Source: JBAYVY01 sp041674345 (lineage in GTDB: Bacteria > Planctomycetota > Phycisphaerae > Phycisphaerales > Zrk34). Taken from it: a stretch of 22,107 nt of DNA. Shown here in pieces: positions 1-7,867 of the stretch. Each line of letters starts with the position of its first letter. The first letter of the stretch is position 1. The stretch spans positions 1-22,107 of the forward strand of contig JBAYVY010000011.1 in NCBI GenBank assembly GCA_041674345.1, given 5' to 3'. A model generated the notes under the pieces. The model had not been told where the DNA came from, did no database searches, and was given only the letters and a program-made list of their open reading frames with translations. A program made the position numbers and the translations under genes.

Positions 1-1884
1 AGGGGAGTTTCGGGTTTCGGGTTTCGGATTTCGAGAAAAACTCGTGAATTCCCGCGCGAAACTCGAAACTCGAAACCCGAAACTATTGCGGTGGGGGTGG
101 CGGGATGTTTGATGTTGGGGGTGATGGGGTGGATTTGCTGGCCGGTGTTGATGGGTGGGGCGGCGGAGGGGGATGGGCAGTGGGTGGCGGCACAACGATG
201 GGCGAGGGGGAATACGGAGCGGGATGCGTTGTTTGTGACGCCGATGGAGATGGGAGGGTTTCGGGTGTATTCGCAGCGAGCGGTGGTGGGGGAGTGGCGG
301 GACGGGACGCAGTTGTATTTTGACGGGGGATTCGCGGAGCAATGGTGGGAGCGGATGAGGTCGTTGTCGCCGGGGCTGTTGTACAACGCGGACGGGACGA
401 AGTTGTTGCAGCGTGGCAAGGGGTTGGGGGAGATGGATGACGAGCAGGTGATGGCGTTGGCGAAGAGGTGGAGGGCGGATTACGTGGTGTTGCCGGTGGT
501 GGCGGGGGGGCGGATGCGATGGATGGAACGGGTGTATGGGAACGAACGATGGGAGATATACCGGCCCCGGATAGCCGAACCGGCGGCGGGCGAGGAGGCG
601 GAGGCGGCGCAGCGGCGGTATCTGTCGCAGACGGCGGCGGAGCATATTCGGCGGATACGAATGAGCGAGGCGCGGGTGCAGGTGGTGGACGGAGCGGGAA
701 GACCGATGGCGGACGCGGAGTATCGGATCGGGCAGGTGAGTTCGCCGTTCTTGTTTGGGGCGACGCTGGGGAGGTTCAAGGAGGGCGGGCAGGGCGTTGA
801 AGGCATTGAGGCAAGCGGGAATGGGGACGCGCGGGGGTTGGGGAGTGACGCGCAGTTGTCGATGTTTGCGAAGGTGTTCAATTTCAGCGTGACGGGATTG
901 GCGGGGACGTGGTTGAACATCGAGGCGGAGCGGGGCAAGCGGCGGTTCGAGGAGACCGATGCGTATTTGGATGAGTGCGGGAAGCGTGGCGTGGCGGTGG
1001 AGTTGCATTTTTTGAGCGGGTATGAGCCGGTGTGGGCGGTGAAGTTGAAGGCGGAGGAACGGGCGAATGAGAGGATGCGGCACGTGCGGGAGATGATCGG
1101 GCGGTACAGGGATCGGGTGGCGTATTGGCAGGTGACGGATGATGGGGTGGGCGCGGAGGAGGCGGGGGTGTTGTTCGCGATGATTCGCAAGGAGTTGCCG
1201 GGGGCGAATGGGAAGCTGGGGATCGGGGCATGTGTGCGGTTTGGATCGGAAGCCGGGCCTGCGACGCGGGAGCGGGACATGTGGCGGGGATTGGAGTTGG
1301 TGCGGGAATTGAAGCGGAAGGGCGTGACGGTGGACTTCGTATCGTTTCACGCGCACCGGCCCTGGGGATGGTGGGCCGATGCGCGATGGATCGAACAGAC
1401 GATTGATGCGTTTGCGAAGGAAGGGGTGCGCGTACACATTTCGCAATTGGCGCAACCGGCCGACGGACCGATCGGGGGAACGGTGCGAACCGGCGAATGG
1501 ACGCGGCAGTCGCAGGCGGAGTATTACCGGGACTTTTTCACGGTCTGTTTCGGGAACGCGAATGTCGATGCGATCAACATGGAGGCGATGGGAGCGGACA
1601 CGCTGACAACGGGCGCGGGGTTGTTGGATGAACACGATCAGCCGACCGCGGGATACGCGGCGTTGGAGCGGTTGATTCAACACGACTGGCGGACGAATTT
1701 GAGCGGGAAACTGGGACTGGACGGCGTGGCATACTTCCGTGGGTTTCACGGGGATTATGAATTGACGCTGACGTTGAGCGACGGACGGATGGTGACGGCA
1801 CGGTTCACGGTGGCATCGGGCGGAAGCAATGCGCATCGGTTTGTGCTGGACCAGGCGAACGGGAAGTTGGAGGTGGGGCGATGA
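1..1884 (+). CDS. GH10-fold protein with N-terminal membrane/extracytoplasmic domain, probably catalytically inactive (5' partial)
   Basis: The frame is open from base 1, so the gene probably starts left of the window; the first usable internal start is GTG at 91. Numbering from 91, residues 4-24 form a hydrophobic segment. Residues about 30-165 resemble the soluble tail of polytopic membrane proteins (WARGNTERDALFVTP, ADYVVLP, VYGNERWEIY). From about residue 190 there is a GH10 xylanase-like module: a beta-rich lead-in (ARVQVVDGAGRP), the FLFGA start, the FHAHRPWGWW loop and a C-terminal DAINMEAMGAD...LLDEHDQPTAGYAAL segment like the end of GH10 barrels. In GH10 the acid/base Glu lies in WDVVNE and the nucleophile in ITELD. 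Here these read WQVTDD (D350-D351) and ISQLA (Q452), so both glutamates appear to be missing. It overlaps the GH3 gene by four bases. Leucine is mostly TTG and third positions are mostly G. Assignment to the GH10 fold is fairly sure; a binding or scaffold role is inference. Confidence 0.72.
   Translation, partial: RGVSGFGFRISRKTREFPRETRNSKPETIAVGVAGCLMLGVMGWICWPVLMGGAAEGDGQWVAAQRWARGNTERDALFVTPMEMGGFRVYSQRAVVGEWRDGTQLYFDGGFAEQWWERMRSLSPGLLYNADGTKLLQRGKGLGEMDDEQVMALAKRWRADYVVLPVVAGGRMRWMERVYGNERWEIYRPRIAEPAAGEEAEAAQRRYLSQTAAEHIRRIRMSEARVQVVDGAGRPMADAEYRIGQVSSPFLFGATLGRFKEGGQGVEGIEASGNGDARGLGSDAQLSMFAKVFNFSVTGLAGTWLNIEAERGKRRFEETDAYLDECGKRGVAVELHFLSGYEPVWAVKLKAEERANERMRHVREMIGRYRDRVAYWQVTDDGVGAEEAGVLFAMIRKELPGANGKLGIGACVRFGSEAGPATRERDMWRGLELVRELKRKGVTVDFVSFHAHRPWGWWADARWIEQTIDAFAKEGVRVHISQLAQPADGPIGGTVRTGEWTRQSQAEYYRDFFTVCFGNANVDAINMEAMGADTLTTGAGLLDEHDQPTAGYAALERLIQHDWRTNLSGKLGLDGVAYFRGFHGDYELTLTLSDGRMVTARFTVASGGSNAHRFVLDQANGKLEVGR
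7..83. repeat. Inverted-repeat element with heptamer-word arms (GTTTCGG)
   Basis: The left arm is GTTTCGG three times (7-27) then ATTTCGA (28-34). The right arm, 57-84, is CGAAACT, CGAAACT, CGAAACC, CGAAACT. The two 27-bp arms are complementary with about three mismatches and enclose a 23-base spacer. The reading frame of the following gene stays open through the whole element, so it may be an in-frame insertion into that gene or lie just before its start. Confidence 0.75.
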
Positions 1885-4112
1885 AGAGGCGATGGTGTGT
1901 GATGATGATGGTGATGGGGGTGATGATGGGGGTGTGCGCGATGGGGGGAACGGTTGGAGCGCAGGAGGCCGCGAAGCCGCAAGCGGCGGCCCCGGAAGTT
2001 AAGGCGACACCGGCGGGGGCGGGGGCGGAACTTTTTCGGGACGCGGATTCGCCGATTGACAAACGGGTGGCGGATTTGATTTCGCGGCTGACGGTGGATG
2101 AAAAGATATCGCAGTTGCAGGAGACCTCGCCGCCGATCGCGCGATTGGGGATCGAGGGGTTTCAATGGTGGAGCGAGGGGATTCACGGTCTGGGTCGCGC
2201 GGGGCTGGCGACGGTGTTCCCCGTGGCGATCGCGTTGGCGGCCTGCTGGGACGCGCCGTTGATGCACGACGTGGCGGACGCGACTTCGACCGAGGCGCGG
2301 GCGAAATACAACGCCGGTGAACGCGGGCGGTATCACGGACTGGCGATCTGGGCGCCGTCGATCAACCTGATACGTGACCCGCGCTGGGGACGCGATTCGG
2401 AAAATTACAGCGAAGACCCGTATCTGACAGCCCGGCTGGGCGTGGCGTTCTGCGAAGGTTTGCAGGGCGATGACGAACGATATTTGAAAACCGCCGCCAC
2501 GCCGAAACACTTCGCCGTGCATAGTCAGGAGACCGCGCGGGCGAGCAGTTGTTTCAACGTATCGATGAGACAATTGCGGGAGTACTACCTGCCGGCGTTC
2601 GCGGCGTGTTTCACCGAGGCGCGCGCGGTGTCATCCATGGCGGCGTTCAACGGGATCAACGGCGTGCCCTGCACGGCGAACCCGTGGCTGCTGACGGATT
2701 TGCTCCGCGATGAATGGGGTTTCAAAGGCGCGGTCGTGACCGACTGGGGCGCGGTGATGCAACTGAAAAACGGACAACATAAGTATCAGACCGAAGAGGA
2801 GGCGGTGGCCGCGGCGATTCACGCCGGCGTGGACGTGGTCAGCGAACCCAAGGGCGGCGCGAAAATGTTGCGAACGGCGTTGGACAAGGGATTGCTGAGC
2901 GAACAGGACATCGACAAGGCGCTGACCCGCGCGATGACGATACGATTTCGGCTGGGCCTGTTCGACCCGAAAGAGCGGGTGCGATATACGCAAATACCGA
3001 TCAGCGCGGTCGGTTCGCCGGAACATTGGCGACTGGCGCTGCGGAGCAGCCGGGAGTCGATCGTCCTGTTGAAGAATGAGGCGGTCAGCGGCGGCGGTTT
3101 GCGGAAGGAACTGCCGCTGTTGCCGCTGGACCGGCGACGGATCGAGTCAATCGCGGTGTTCGGACCCGACGCCGATCACAACATGTTCGGCGATTACAGC
3201 GGAAGCCCCGCCAACCCCCCGGTCACGCCGATGGCCGGCATCATCAACAACATCGCCGGGCGGATCATCGTGCGCACCGCGCCGTGGAAAAACGTCGATG
3301 AGGCGATCGACAAGGCCGCGGCCAGCGACGTGGTGATCGCGGTGCTGGGGTTGAACCTGAAGATCGAGCACGAGGGCCACGACCGCAAGGACATGGACCT
3401 GCCCCGCGATCAACAGGAGTTCATCGAGAAGATCGTCGCGGTCAACCCCAACGTGATCGTGGTGCTGGAATGCGGCTCGCCGGTGACGATCAACTGGATA
3501 CAGGAACACGTACCGGCGATCATCATGCTGTGGTACCCCGGCGAACAGGGGGGCAACGCGCTGACGGACGTGCTGCTGGGCGAATACAACCCCGCGGGCC
3601 GTTTGCCGGTGACGTTTTACAAGTCGTTGGATCAGTTGCCCCCGCTGAATGATTACGACATCACCCGGGGGCGGACGTACATGTACCTGAAAACCCCGCC
3701 GCTCTACCCGTTCGGTTTCGGATTGAGCTACACCACGTTCGCTTATGACGATTTGAAACTGGATCAGACCAAGGCGGCGCAGGCGGCGAAGATAGCGAAG
3801 GACGGCAAGCTGGCGATCAGTTGCCGGGTGACGAACACCGGCGAACGCGACGGCGATGAAGTCGTGCAGATGTACGTCCGGCATGTCGATTCAAAACGTG
3901 TGCAGCCGCTGCGCGAATTGAAGGGATTCGCCCGGCAACACATCGCGGCGGGACAATCGCGCACCGTGACGTTTGAACTGCCGATCAAAAACCTGGCCGG
4001 TTGGGACGAACAGGGCAATCACTGGTTCGTCGAGCCGGGCGAATATGAAATCGAAATCGGAGCATCGTCGGCGGACATCCGGCTGCGACAACGCTTCTTT
4101 GTTGTAGAATGA
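1881..4112 (+). CDS. Secreted glycoside hydrolase family 3 beta-glycosidase (beta-xylosidase/beta-glucosidase)
   Basis: GH3 exo-glycosidase that removes terminal beta-linked sugars (xylose or glucose) from oligosaccharides. Length is 743 aa, normal for the three-domain form. Residues 1-27 are a signal peptide (KRR, hydrophobic core, VGA cleavage region), so it acts in the periplasm or outside. The N-terminal barrel shows RDPRWGRDSENYSEDPYL, KHFAVHSQE and VVTDWGA with nucleophile Asp288. The second domain has the ExEGxDR motif (E496, E498) followed by LPRDQQEF. The C-terminal fibronectin-III-like domain (about 650-735) ends in EPGEYEIEIG. The ATG overlaps the upstream stop (ATGA) and is preceded by GGAGG at 1869-1873, seven bases away, so it is translationally coupled. 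Motif style (ETARASSCFNVS, FNGINGVPCTANP) fits xylosidase-like GH3, but substrate cannot be fixed from sequence alone. Confidence 0.95.
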   Translation: MKRRWCVMMMVMGVMMGVCAMGGTVGAQEAAKPQAAAPEVKATPAGAGAELFRDADSPIDKRVADLISRLTVDEKISQLQETSPPIARLGIEGFQWWSEGIHGLGRAGLATVFPVAIALAACWDAPLMHDVADATSTEARAKYNAGERGRYHGLAIWAPSINLIRDPRWGRDSENYSEDPYLTARLGVAFCEGLQGDDERYLKTAATPKHFAVHSQETARASSCFNVSMRQLREYYLPAFAACFTEARAVSSMAAFNGINGVPCTANPWLLTDLLRDEWGFKGAVVTDWGAVMQLKNGQHKYQTEEEAVAAAIHAGVDVVSEPKGGAKMLRTALDKGLLSEQDIDKALTRAMTIRFRLGLFDPKERVRYTQIPISAVGSPEHWRLALRSSRESIVLLKNEAVSGGGLRKELPLLPLDRRRIESIAVFGPDADHNMFGDYSGSPANPPVTPMAGIINNIAGRIIVRTAPWKNVDEAIDKAAASDVVIAVLGLNLKIEHEGHDRKDMDLPRDQQEFIEKIVAVNPNVIVVLECGSPVTINWIQEHVPAIIMLWYPGEQGGNALTDVLLGEYNPAGRLPVTFYKSLDQLPPLNDYDITRGRTYMYLKTPPLYPFGFGLSYTTFAYDDLKLDQTKAAQAAKIAKDGKLAISCRVTNTGERDGDEVVQMYVRHVDSKRVQPLRELKGFARQHIAAGQSRTVTFELPIKNLAGWDEQGNHWFVEPGEYEIEIGASSADIRLRQRFFVVE

Positions 4113-4144
4113 CCGCTTGTTTTACCAAGAAGGCGTGTGAGAAG

Positions 4145-4212
4145 GGTTTGCGGCCCGCGGCTTGCGGGAGGAGGCGATTTCCCACAAGCCACAAGCCACA
4201 AGCCGAAAGCCC
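4145..4212. repeat. Inverted-repeat element with heptamer-word arms (CCACAAG)
   Basis: The left arm has period-7 words TTTGCGG, CCCGCGG, CTTGCGG (4147-4167). The right arm has CCACAAG three times (4182-4202) then CCGAAAG (4203-4209). The arms pair imperfectly as reverse complements around a short loop. The element lies between the GH3 stop and the start of the sugar isomerase gene, and the isomerase frame is open through it back to an ATG at 4109. Confidence 0.65.
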
Positions 4213-4228
4213 AATAAGGAATCAACAA

Positions 4229-5041
4229 ATGCGACTGGGAATCTGCTCGTACAGTTTTAATCGCACACTGGCCGACGACGCGCACGCGGCGGAGAAGTTC
4301 ATCGACCTGTCCCAACGGCTGGGCTGCACGCAGCTCGACCCGTGGAACACGCATCTGGTCGTCGTCAAACAAGGCGACGCCAACCCGGCGGGCGACGCGC
4401 TGACCGGCGAGGAACGCGATTACCTGCGGCACATTCGTCAATGCGCCGACCAGGCGGGCTTGCCCGTCGGCTGCGTCGCCATCGATGGGGCGCATATTTA
4501 TGATGACAAGCCGGAAAGCCGCGCCCGCAATCGCATGATCGCGTATCGCTGGATCGAGGCGGCTTCGCTGCTCGGCGCGACGCAGGTTCGCATCGACACC
4601 GGCGGCCCCACCCAACTGACCGACGAAGTGCTGGCGGTGCTGGTCGAGGGCTACACCGATGTCATCGCCCGCGCCCGCCCCCGGAAGATTCAGGTATTGG
4701 TGGAAAATCATTGGGGGGTGTCGCACGTGCCTGGCAACCTGGTGCGGTTGTTCGAGGCCGTGCCGGACCTGGGGTTGCTGTTCGACAGTTTCAACTGGGC
4801 CTACACGCAACAAGGCATCGGCTGGCTGACGTGCGCCAAGTATGCGAAGGCGACGCACATCAAGGCGTTCCAGTTTTCGGATGACGGGGAGGAACTGACG
4901 CAGAACATCGGCAACTGCATCGCCATTTTACAGAACGAAAACTTCCGGGGGCCTTGGGTGGTCGAAAGCTGCCCAACCCACATCGACGAAACGCAAGCGG
5001 TGGGAAAGACGATCGCGCTGATACGCAAGTATGTGAAGTGA
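4229..5041 (+). CDS. Sugar phosphate isomerase/epimerase, xylose-isomerase-like TIM barrel
   Basis: 270-aa member of the AP-endonuclease-2/xylose-isomerase-like TIM-barrel family, which interconverts sugars or sugar derivatives using a divalent metal. The start is set at ATG 4229 because MRLGICSYSF is the usual first beta strand and AAGGA lies eight bases upstream (4216-4220). An ATG at 4109 overlapping the GH3 stop would add 40 residues encoded by a repeat element and is unlikely. Likely metal ligands follow the family pattern: E159 (VLVENHW), D186 (LLFDSFNW), H210 (ATHIKAF) and E246 (WVVESCPTH). There is no signal peptide, so it is cytoplasmic. Its place after GH10-like and GH3 genes suggests processing of released pentoses or hexoses, but the substrate is unknown. 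Confidence 0.88.
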   Translation: MRLGICSYSFNRTLADDAHAAEKFIDLSQRLGCTQLDPWNTHLVVVKQGDANPAGDALTGEERDYLRHIRQCADQAGLPVGCVAIDGAHIYDDKPESRARNRMIAYRWIEAASLLGATQVRIDTGGPTQLTDEVLAVLVEGYTDVIARARPRKIQVLVENHWGVSHVPGNLVRLFEAVPDLGLLFDSFNWAYTQQGIGWLTCAKYAKATHIKAFQFSDDGEELTQNIGNCIAILQNENFRGPWVVESCPTHIDETQAVGKTIALIRKYVK

Positions 5042-5104
5042 CCCCCGGAACGTGCGAGTCGCGGCGTGTCGCCGGGGCTTGTGGACGTCATTTCGGTTGA
5101 GACC

Positions 5105-5389
5105 TTACGGATCGCGCCGGGCGCGTCCCGTTCGGCGCACCGCGATGCGCAGCGAGATCAACAGCAGCAAGGGGGTGCCCAAGCCGAGGGCCAGGCAGGT
5201 GAAAAGCCAAGGGAGGATCAGGGCGTTGATGCCGCGACAGGCGAGCAGACGCAGCTGTTGGAGTTGGCGGTTGAACATGATGACGCCGGGATGCGCGTCG
5301 GGGTGATCGCGCAGGTATTGGTCGATGTTGTCGGAGGTGAACAGGACGAACGCGACCGAATGACGAATGTGAACGCGGCTCGCTACAAA
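5105..5389 (-). pseudogene. C-terminal remnant of an unidentified membrane protein gene
   Basis: The minus strand is open from 5389 to a TAA at 5105-5107 (94 codons) with strongly coding-like codon choice, mostly C or G in third positions. The product reads SDNIDQYLRDHPDAHPG..., then a basic/amphipathic stretch, then one transmembrane helix (LILPWLFTCLALGLGTP) and an arginine-rich end. There is no ATG, GTG or TTG in frame before an internal ATG (VIMFNRQ), and an in-frame TGA sits at 5390-5392. The break lies next to the AATGACG repeat word at 5359-5365. I read it as the tail of a gene whose 5' part was lost or replaced. The family is not recognised. Confidence 0.5.
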
Positions 5390-5531
5390 TCAGCAATCGT
5401 TCGGTTGAATCGCAGAGCGGATCGCGGGTTGCCACTGCGCGGCTATTCGGAGGACGGACGATGGACGTCGGCGCGTTTCGTCATTCTGGCTTCGTCATTG
5501 ATTCGTCATTCGGATTTCGTCATTTGTTATT
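5358..5531. repeat. Heptamer-word repeat region (CGTCATT)
   Basis: CGTCATT occurs at 5479-5485, 5493-5499, 5504-5510 and 5518-5524, separated by other 7-base words (CTGGCTT, CGGATTT, then TGTTATT) and one 4-base spacer. A single reverse-complement copy, AATGACG, lies at 5359-5365, giving an inverted arrangement around about 110 bases. It shares its period of 7 with three other loci in the window but has its own heptamer. Confidence 0.6.
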
Positions 5532-5577
5532 CCGGGGGGCGGGTCATCCGAATGGCTGGCATGGGGGGGCGGCGCTC

Positions 5578-5675
5578 GTTTGTGGCGGGTTGGAATTCGC
5601 AACCCCGCAAACGCGGCGGCGAATCAGCGCTGAAACGCGATGGATCGACTTCCAACGCGGCAAACCGCCACAAAC
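5578..5675. repeat. 98-bp imperfect palindrome in the intergenic region
   Basis: Outer arms GTTTGTGGCGGGTT (5578-5591) and AAACCGCCACAAAC (5662-5675) match as reverse complements at 13 of 14 positions. Inside them GTTGGAA and TTCCAAC form a second paired step. No convincing protein is encoded here on either strand. It could be a folded RNA or a small non-autonomous mobile element. The rest of 5680-5890 shows nothing I recognise. Confidence 0.45.
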
Positions 5676-5899
5676 ATGAGTTACACCCGCTATGGGAATG
5701 CCGCACGCGCATGAGGTGAAATTCATATGCCGGGTCGCGCCTGGTGTCTCGCGGCATCCCTGGTTTGCCTGTGATTGCGATTCGGGCGTGATTTTTTCGT
5801 CAGTGTCGCGGCGAAAATGCCTAACGCAATACGAATATCCGTTGTTGGAGAGGGTGCGAAGGTCTGAATAAACAATTGCTTGTTAGCGGGAAATTAATG

Positions 5900-5928
5900 T
5901 TGCGGGGGTGGCTTTGGCAAGTTATACT
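5900..5928 (+). promoter_or_regulatory. Candidate sigma-70 type promoter for the acyltransferase gene at 6016
   Basis: TTGCGG (5900-5905), a 17-base spacer and TATACT (5923-5928) fit a housekeeping promoter. Transcription would begin near 5935, leaving a leader of about 80 bases before the gene at 6016. Confidence 0.45.
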
Positions 5929-6015
5929 TCACCACGCTGAAGGAAAGAGAAGGATGTTTCGCCCGCCGGCTGCGAGCGAATAGTATCATGGGACTGAGAA
6001 CCCCAGAGAGAGACC

Positions 6016-6696
6016 ATGTCCATTTCATTCCGTTCCATTGAAGCATTGAGCCGGCGCGCCAAGGTCGCGCGTGGCGATGATCTCATTCAGGGCCGGGTGG
6101 ATTTATCCTCGTTCAGCAATGAGTGGTATGACACGGGGCGAAGCAAGTTCATTTGCGCTGTCTGGTATCTGATCAACGCGGCGGTATTCGCCAGTCCGTG
6201 GGTTCCTTTTTATGGTGTCAAGCGTCGGGTGCTTCGCTGGTTCGGCGCGAAGGTCGGCAAGCATGTGACGATCAAACCGCGTGTGAACATCAAGTATCCC
6301 TGGAATCTGGAAATCGGTGAACATACCTGGATCGGCGAAGGTGCCTGGATTGATTCACTGGCCAGGGTTTGCATCGGTGACAACTGCTGTCTGTCTCAGG
6401 GTGTTTATCTCTGCACGGGCAGTCATGATTGGTCGGACCCGGCGTTCGGTCTGATCGTCAAGCCCATTCGTCTGGAAGAAGGCGTGTGGTGCGGCTGCCG
6501 GTCCACCGTGACGCCGGGCGTCACGCTCGCCAGCCACACCGTTCTGGCCGCGGGGTCCACGCTGACCAAAGATTCGCTTCCTTACACTGTCTATCAGGGG
6601 GTTCCGGCCCAAGCCATCAAGTCGCGTCATGTCAGCGCCGATCAACTTTCCGTCGGCGAATCCGTATCCGATCAGCCGCGTGTCGCGGTTGGATAG
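6016..6696 (+). CDS. WcaF-type left-handed beta-helix acyltransferase
   Basis: 226-aa putative colanic-acid-biosynthesis acetyltransferase family protein (hexapeptide-repeat, LbetaH fold), expected to transfer an acetyl group from acetyl-CoA to a sugar hydroxyl of a surface polysaccharide. The N-terminal region has the hydrophobic helix AVWYLINAAVFASPWVPF and VLRWFGAKVGKHV, as usual in the WcaF subfamily. The beta-helix runs from about residue 75 (IKPRVNIKYPWNLEIG, AWIDSLARVCIGDNC) to 200. The conserved active-site-type motif is GSHDWSDP (H137), and the family end motif GVPAQAIKSR is present. The first gene after a non-coding kilobase, it has its own promoter candidate and the purine-rich GAGAGAGA stretch before ATG. 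It is a paralogue of the genes at 10048 and 10614. Confidence 0.88.
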   Translation: MSISFRSIEALSRRAKVARGDDLIQGRVDLSSFSNEWYDTGRSKFICAVWYLINAAVFASPWVPFYGVKRRVLRWFGAKVGKHVTIKPRVNIKYPWNLEIGEHTWIGEGAWIDSLARVCIGDNCCLSQGVYLCTGSHDWSDPAFGLIVKPIRLEEGVWCGCRSTVTPGVTLASHTVLAAGSTLTKDSLPYTVYQGVPAQAIKSRHVSADQLSVGESVSDQPRVAVG

Positions 6697-6825
6697 CGAT
6701 CAACCCCGCACCATGACGATACCATCGGCCCGTCGGCCCGTCGGGGCGGTGTTTGTCGTTCTTCTTGGCATCTCCGAAGCACCTCTCCCGCGATTCGGCT
6801 CAAAGCGACGGGTTCCATGTGCCGA

Positions 6826-6880
6826 TATAATCGCATCGGATATCGGTGTATTGGGAAGCTGATGTCCAATGATATCCGAT
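6826..6880 (+). promoter_or_regulatory. TATAAT box followed by a 10-bp inverted repeat, candidate promoter/operator
   Basis: TATAAT lies at 6826-6831, with no good -35 box. ATCGGATATC (6835-6844) and its exact reverse complement GATATCCGAT (6871-6880) follow; inside them ATTGG and CCAAT also pair. The first arm would cover the start of transcription, fitting a repressor site or a transcript hairpin ahead of the glycosyltransferase gene at 6956. The rest of the spacer 6697-6955 shows only a short tandem word (TCGGCCCG twice, 6725-6740). Confidence 0.4.
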
Positions 6881-6955
6881 TGGGCGTACACTGTAGGGGT
6901 ATTCGACAGGCACAAGAACAACCGGATGGTTCCATGCCGGGAACGACTGCGTGAT

Positions 6956-7867
6956 ATGAAAGATATCAGTGCGATCATTCTGACCTACAACGAGCAGGTG
7001 CATCTGGAGCGGTGCATTCGTTCATTGAAGCCGGTGGCGAAGAACATTTTCGTCATCGACAGTCATTCGACCGATGAAACCCGGCGGATCGCCGCGTCGT
7101 TGGGCGCGGTGGTGCTGGAACACGATTGGGTGAATTATGCGACGCAATTGAACTGGGCGTTGGACCACTGCGACATCGGCACGGAGTGGGTGCTTCGCAT
7201 TGACGCCGATGAATATCTGACCGATGAACTGGCGGCGGAGATTGAAAACCGATTGGACGAACTGCCGGCCGAGGTGGCGGGCGTCGCGCTTCGCCGCCGG
7301 GTGATCTTCATGGAACGCTGGATGCATTACGGCACGATGTATCCGACCATGCTGCTGCGTTTGTGGCGGCGCGGCAGGGGCCGGTGCGAACAGCGATGGA
7401 TGGACGAACACATCCGGCTGACCGACGGACAAATCGTGAGTTTCCGCGGCGACCTCGTGGACGAAAACCTTCAGAACCTCACCTGGTGGATCAACAAGCA
7501 CAACGGCTACGCCACGCGCGAAGCCATCGACCTGCTCACGCAGCGGCATCTGGCCAAGGATGACCCGGCGCGGACGCATGAGCGATTCAACACCACCAAC
7601 CGACAAGCCGGTCGCCAGCGCTGGTTGAAGAGCAACATTTATTACGGGCTGCCGATCTTCTGCCGCGCCTGGTTCTATTTTCTCTATCGCTATGTTCTGC
7701 GGGTGGGTTTTCTGGACGGCTACCCCGGTATGGTTTTTCATCTGATGCAGGGCCTGTGGTATCGCTCGCTGGTCGATGCGAAGATCAGCGAAATCGAACG
7801 GGTCATGCGCCGCGATCATCTGGACCTGCGAGAGGCGATCCGGCGCACGTGGTCGATCACCTTGTGA
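6956..7867 (+). CDS. Glycosyltransferase family 2 (LPS core/exopolysaccharide type)
   Basis: 303-aa inverting GT2 enzyme expected to move a sugar from a nucleotide donor to a lipid-linked glycan at the cytoplasmic face. The GT-A fold begins at once (ISAIILTYNEQVHLERCIRSL). IDSHSTDET is the nucleotide-binding loop and D83-A-D85-E is the metal-binding DxD motif. The C-terminal half (HNGYATREAIDL, FYFLYRYVLRVGFLDGYPGM) matches the family around WaaE-like transferases. ATG 6956 was chosen because the fold starts directly after it; an ATG at 6926 would add ten residues. The 3' end overlaps the convergent gene on the other strand by 11 bases (7857-7867). Closely similar in layout to the protein at 9218-10051, so probably an old duplication. 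Confidence 0.92.
   Translation: MKDISAIILTYNEQVHLERCIRSLKPVAKNIFVIDSHSTDETRRIAASLGAVVLEHDWVNYATQLNWALDHCDIGTEWVLRIDADEYLTDELAAEIENRLDELPAEVAGVALRRRVIFMERWMHYGTMYPTMLLRLWRRGRGRCEQRWMDEHIRLTDGQIVSFRGDLVDENLQNLTWWINKHNGYATREAIDLLTQRHLAKDDPARTHERFNTTNRQAGRQRWLKSNIYYGLPIFCRAWFYFLYRYVLRVGFLDGYPGMVFHLMQGLWYRSLVDAKISEIERVMRRDHLDLREAIRRTWSITL

Noticed and set aside
4019..4858. Minus-strand open frame opposite the isomerase
   Set aside because: No recognisable motifs, and it crosses a repeat element and two real genes.
5042..5077. Terminator after the isomerase gene
   Set aside because: A GC-rich stem (CGGCG/CGCCG, with CCCCGG/CCGGGG outside) is present but no T-run follows.
5066..5719. Plus-strand open frame in the large spacer
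   Set aside because: Low coding character; the minus strand shows true codon bias in 5105-5389 and the remainder is repeats.
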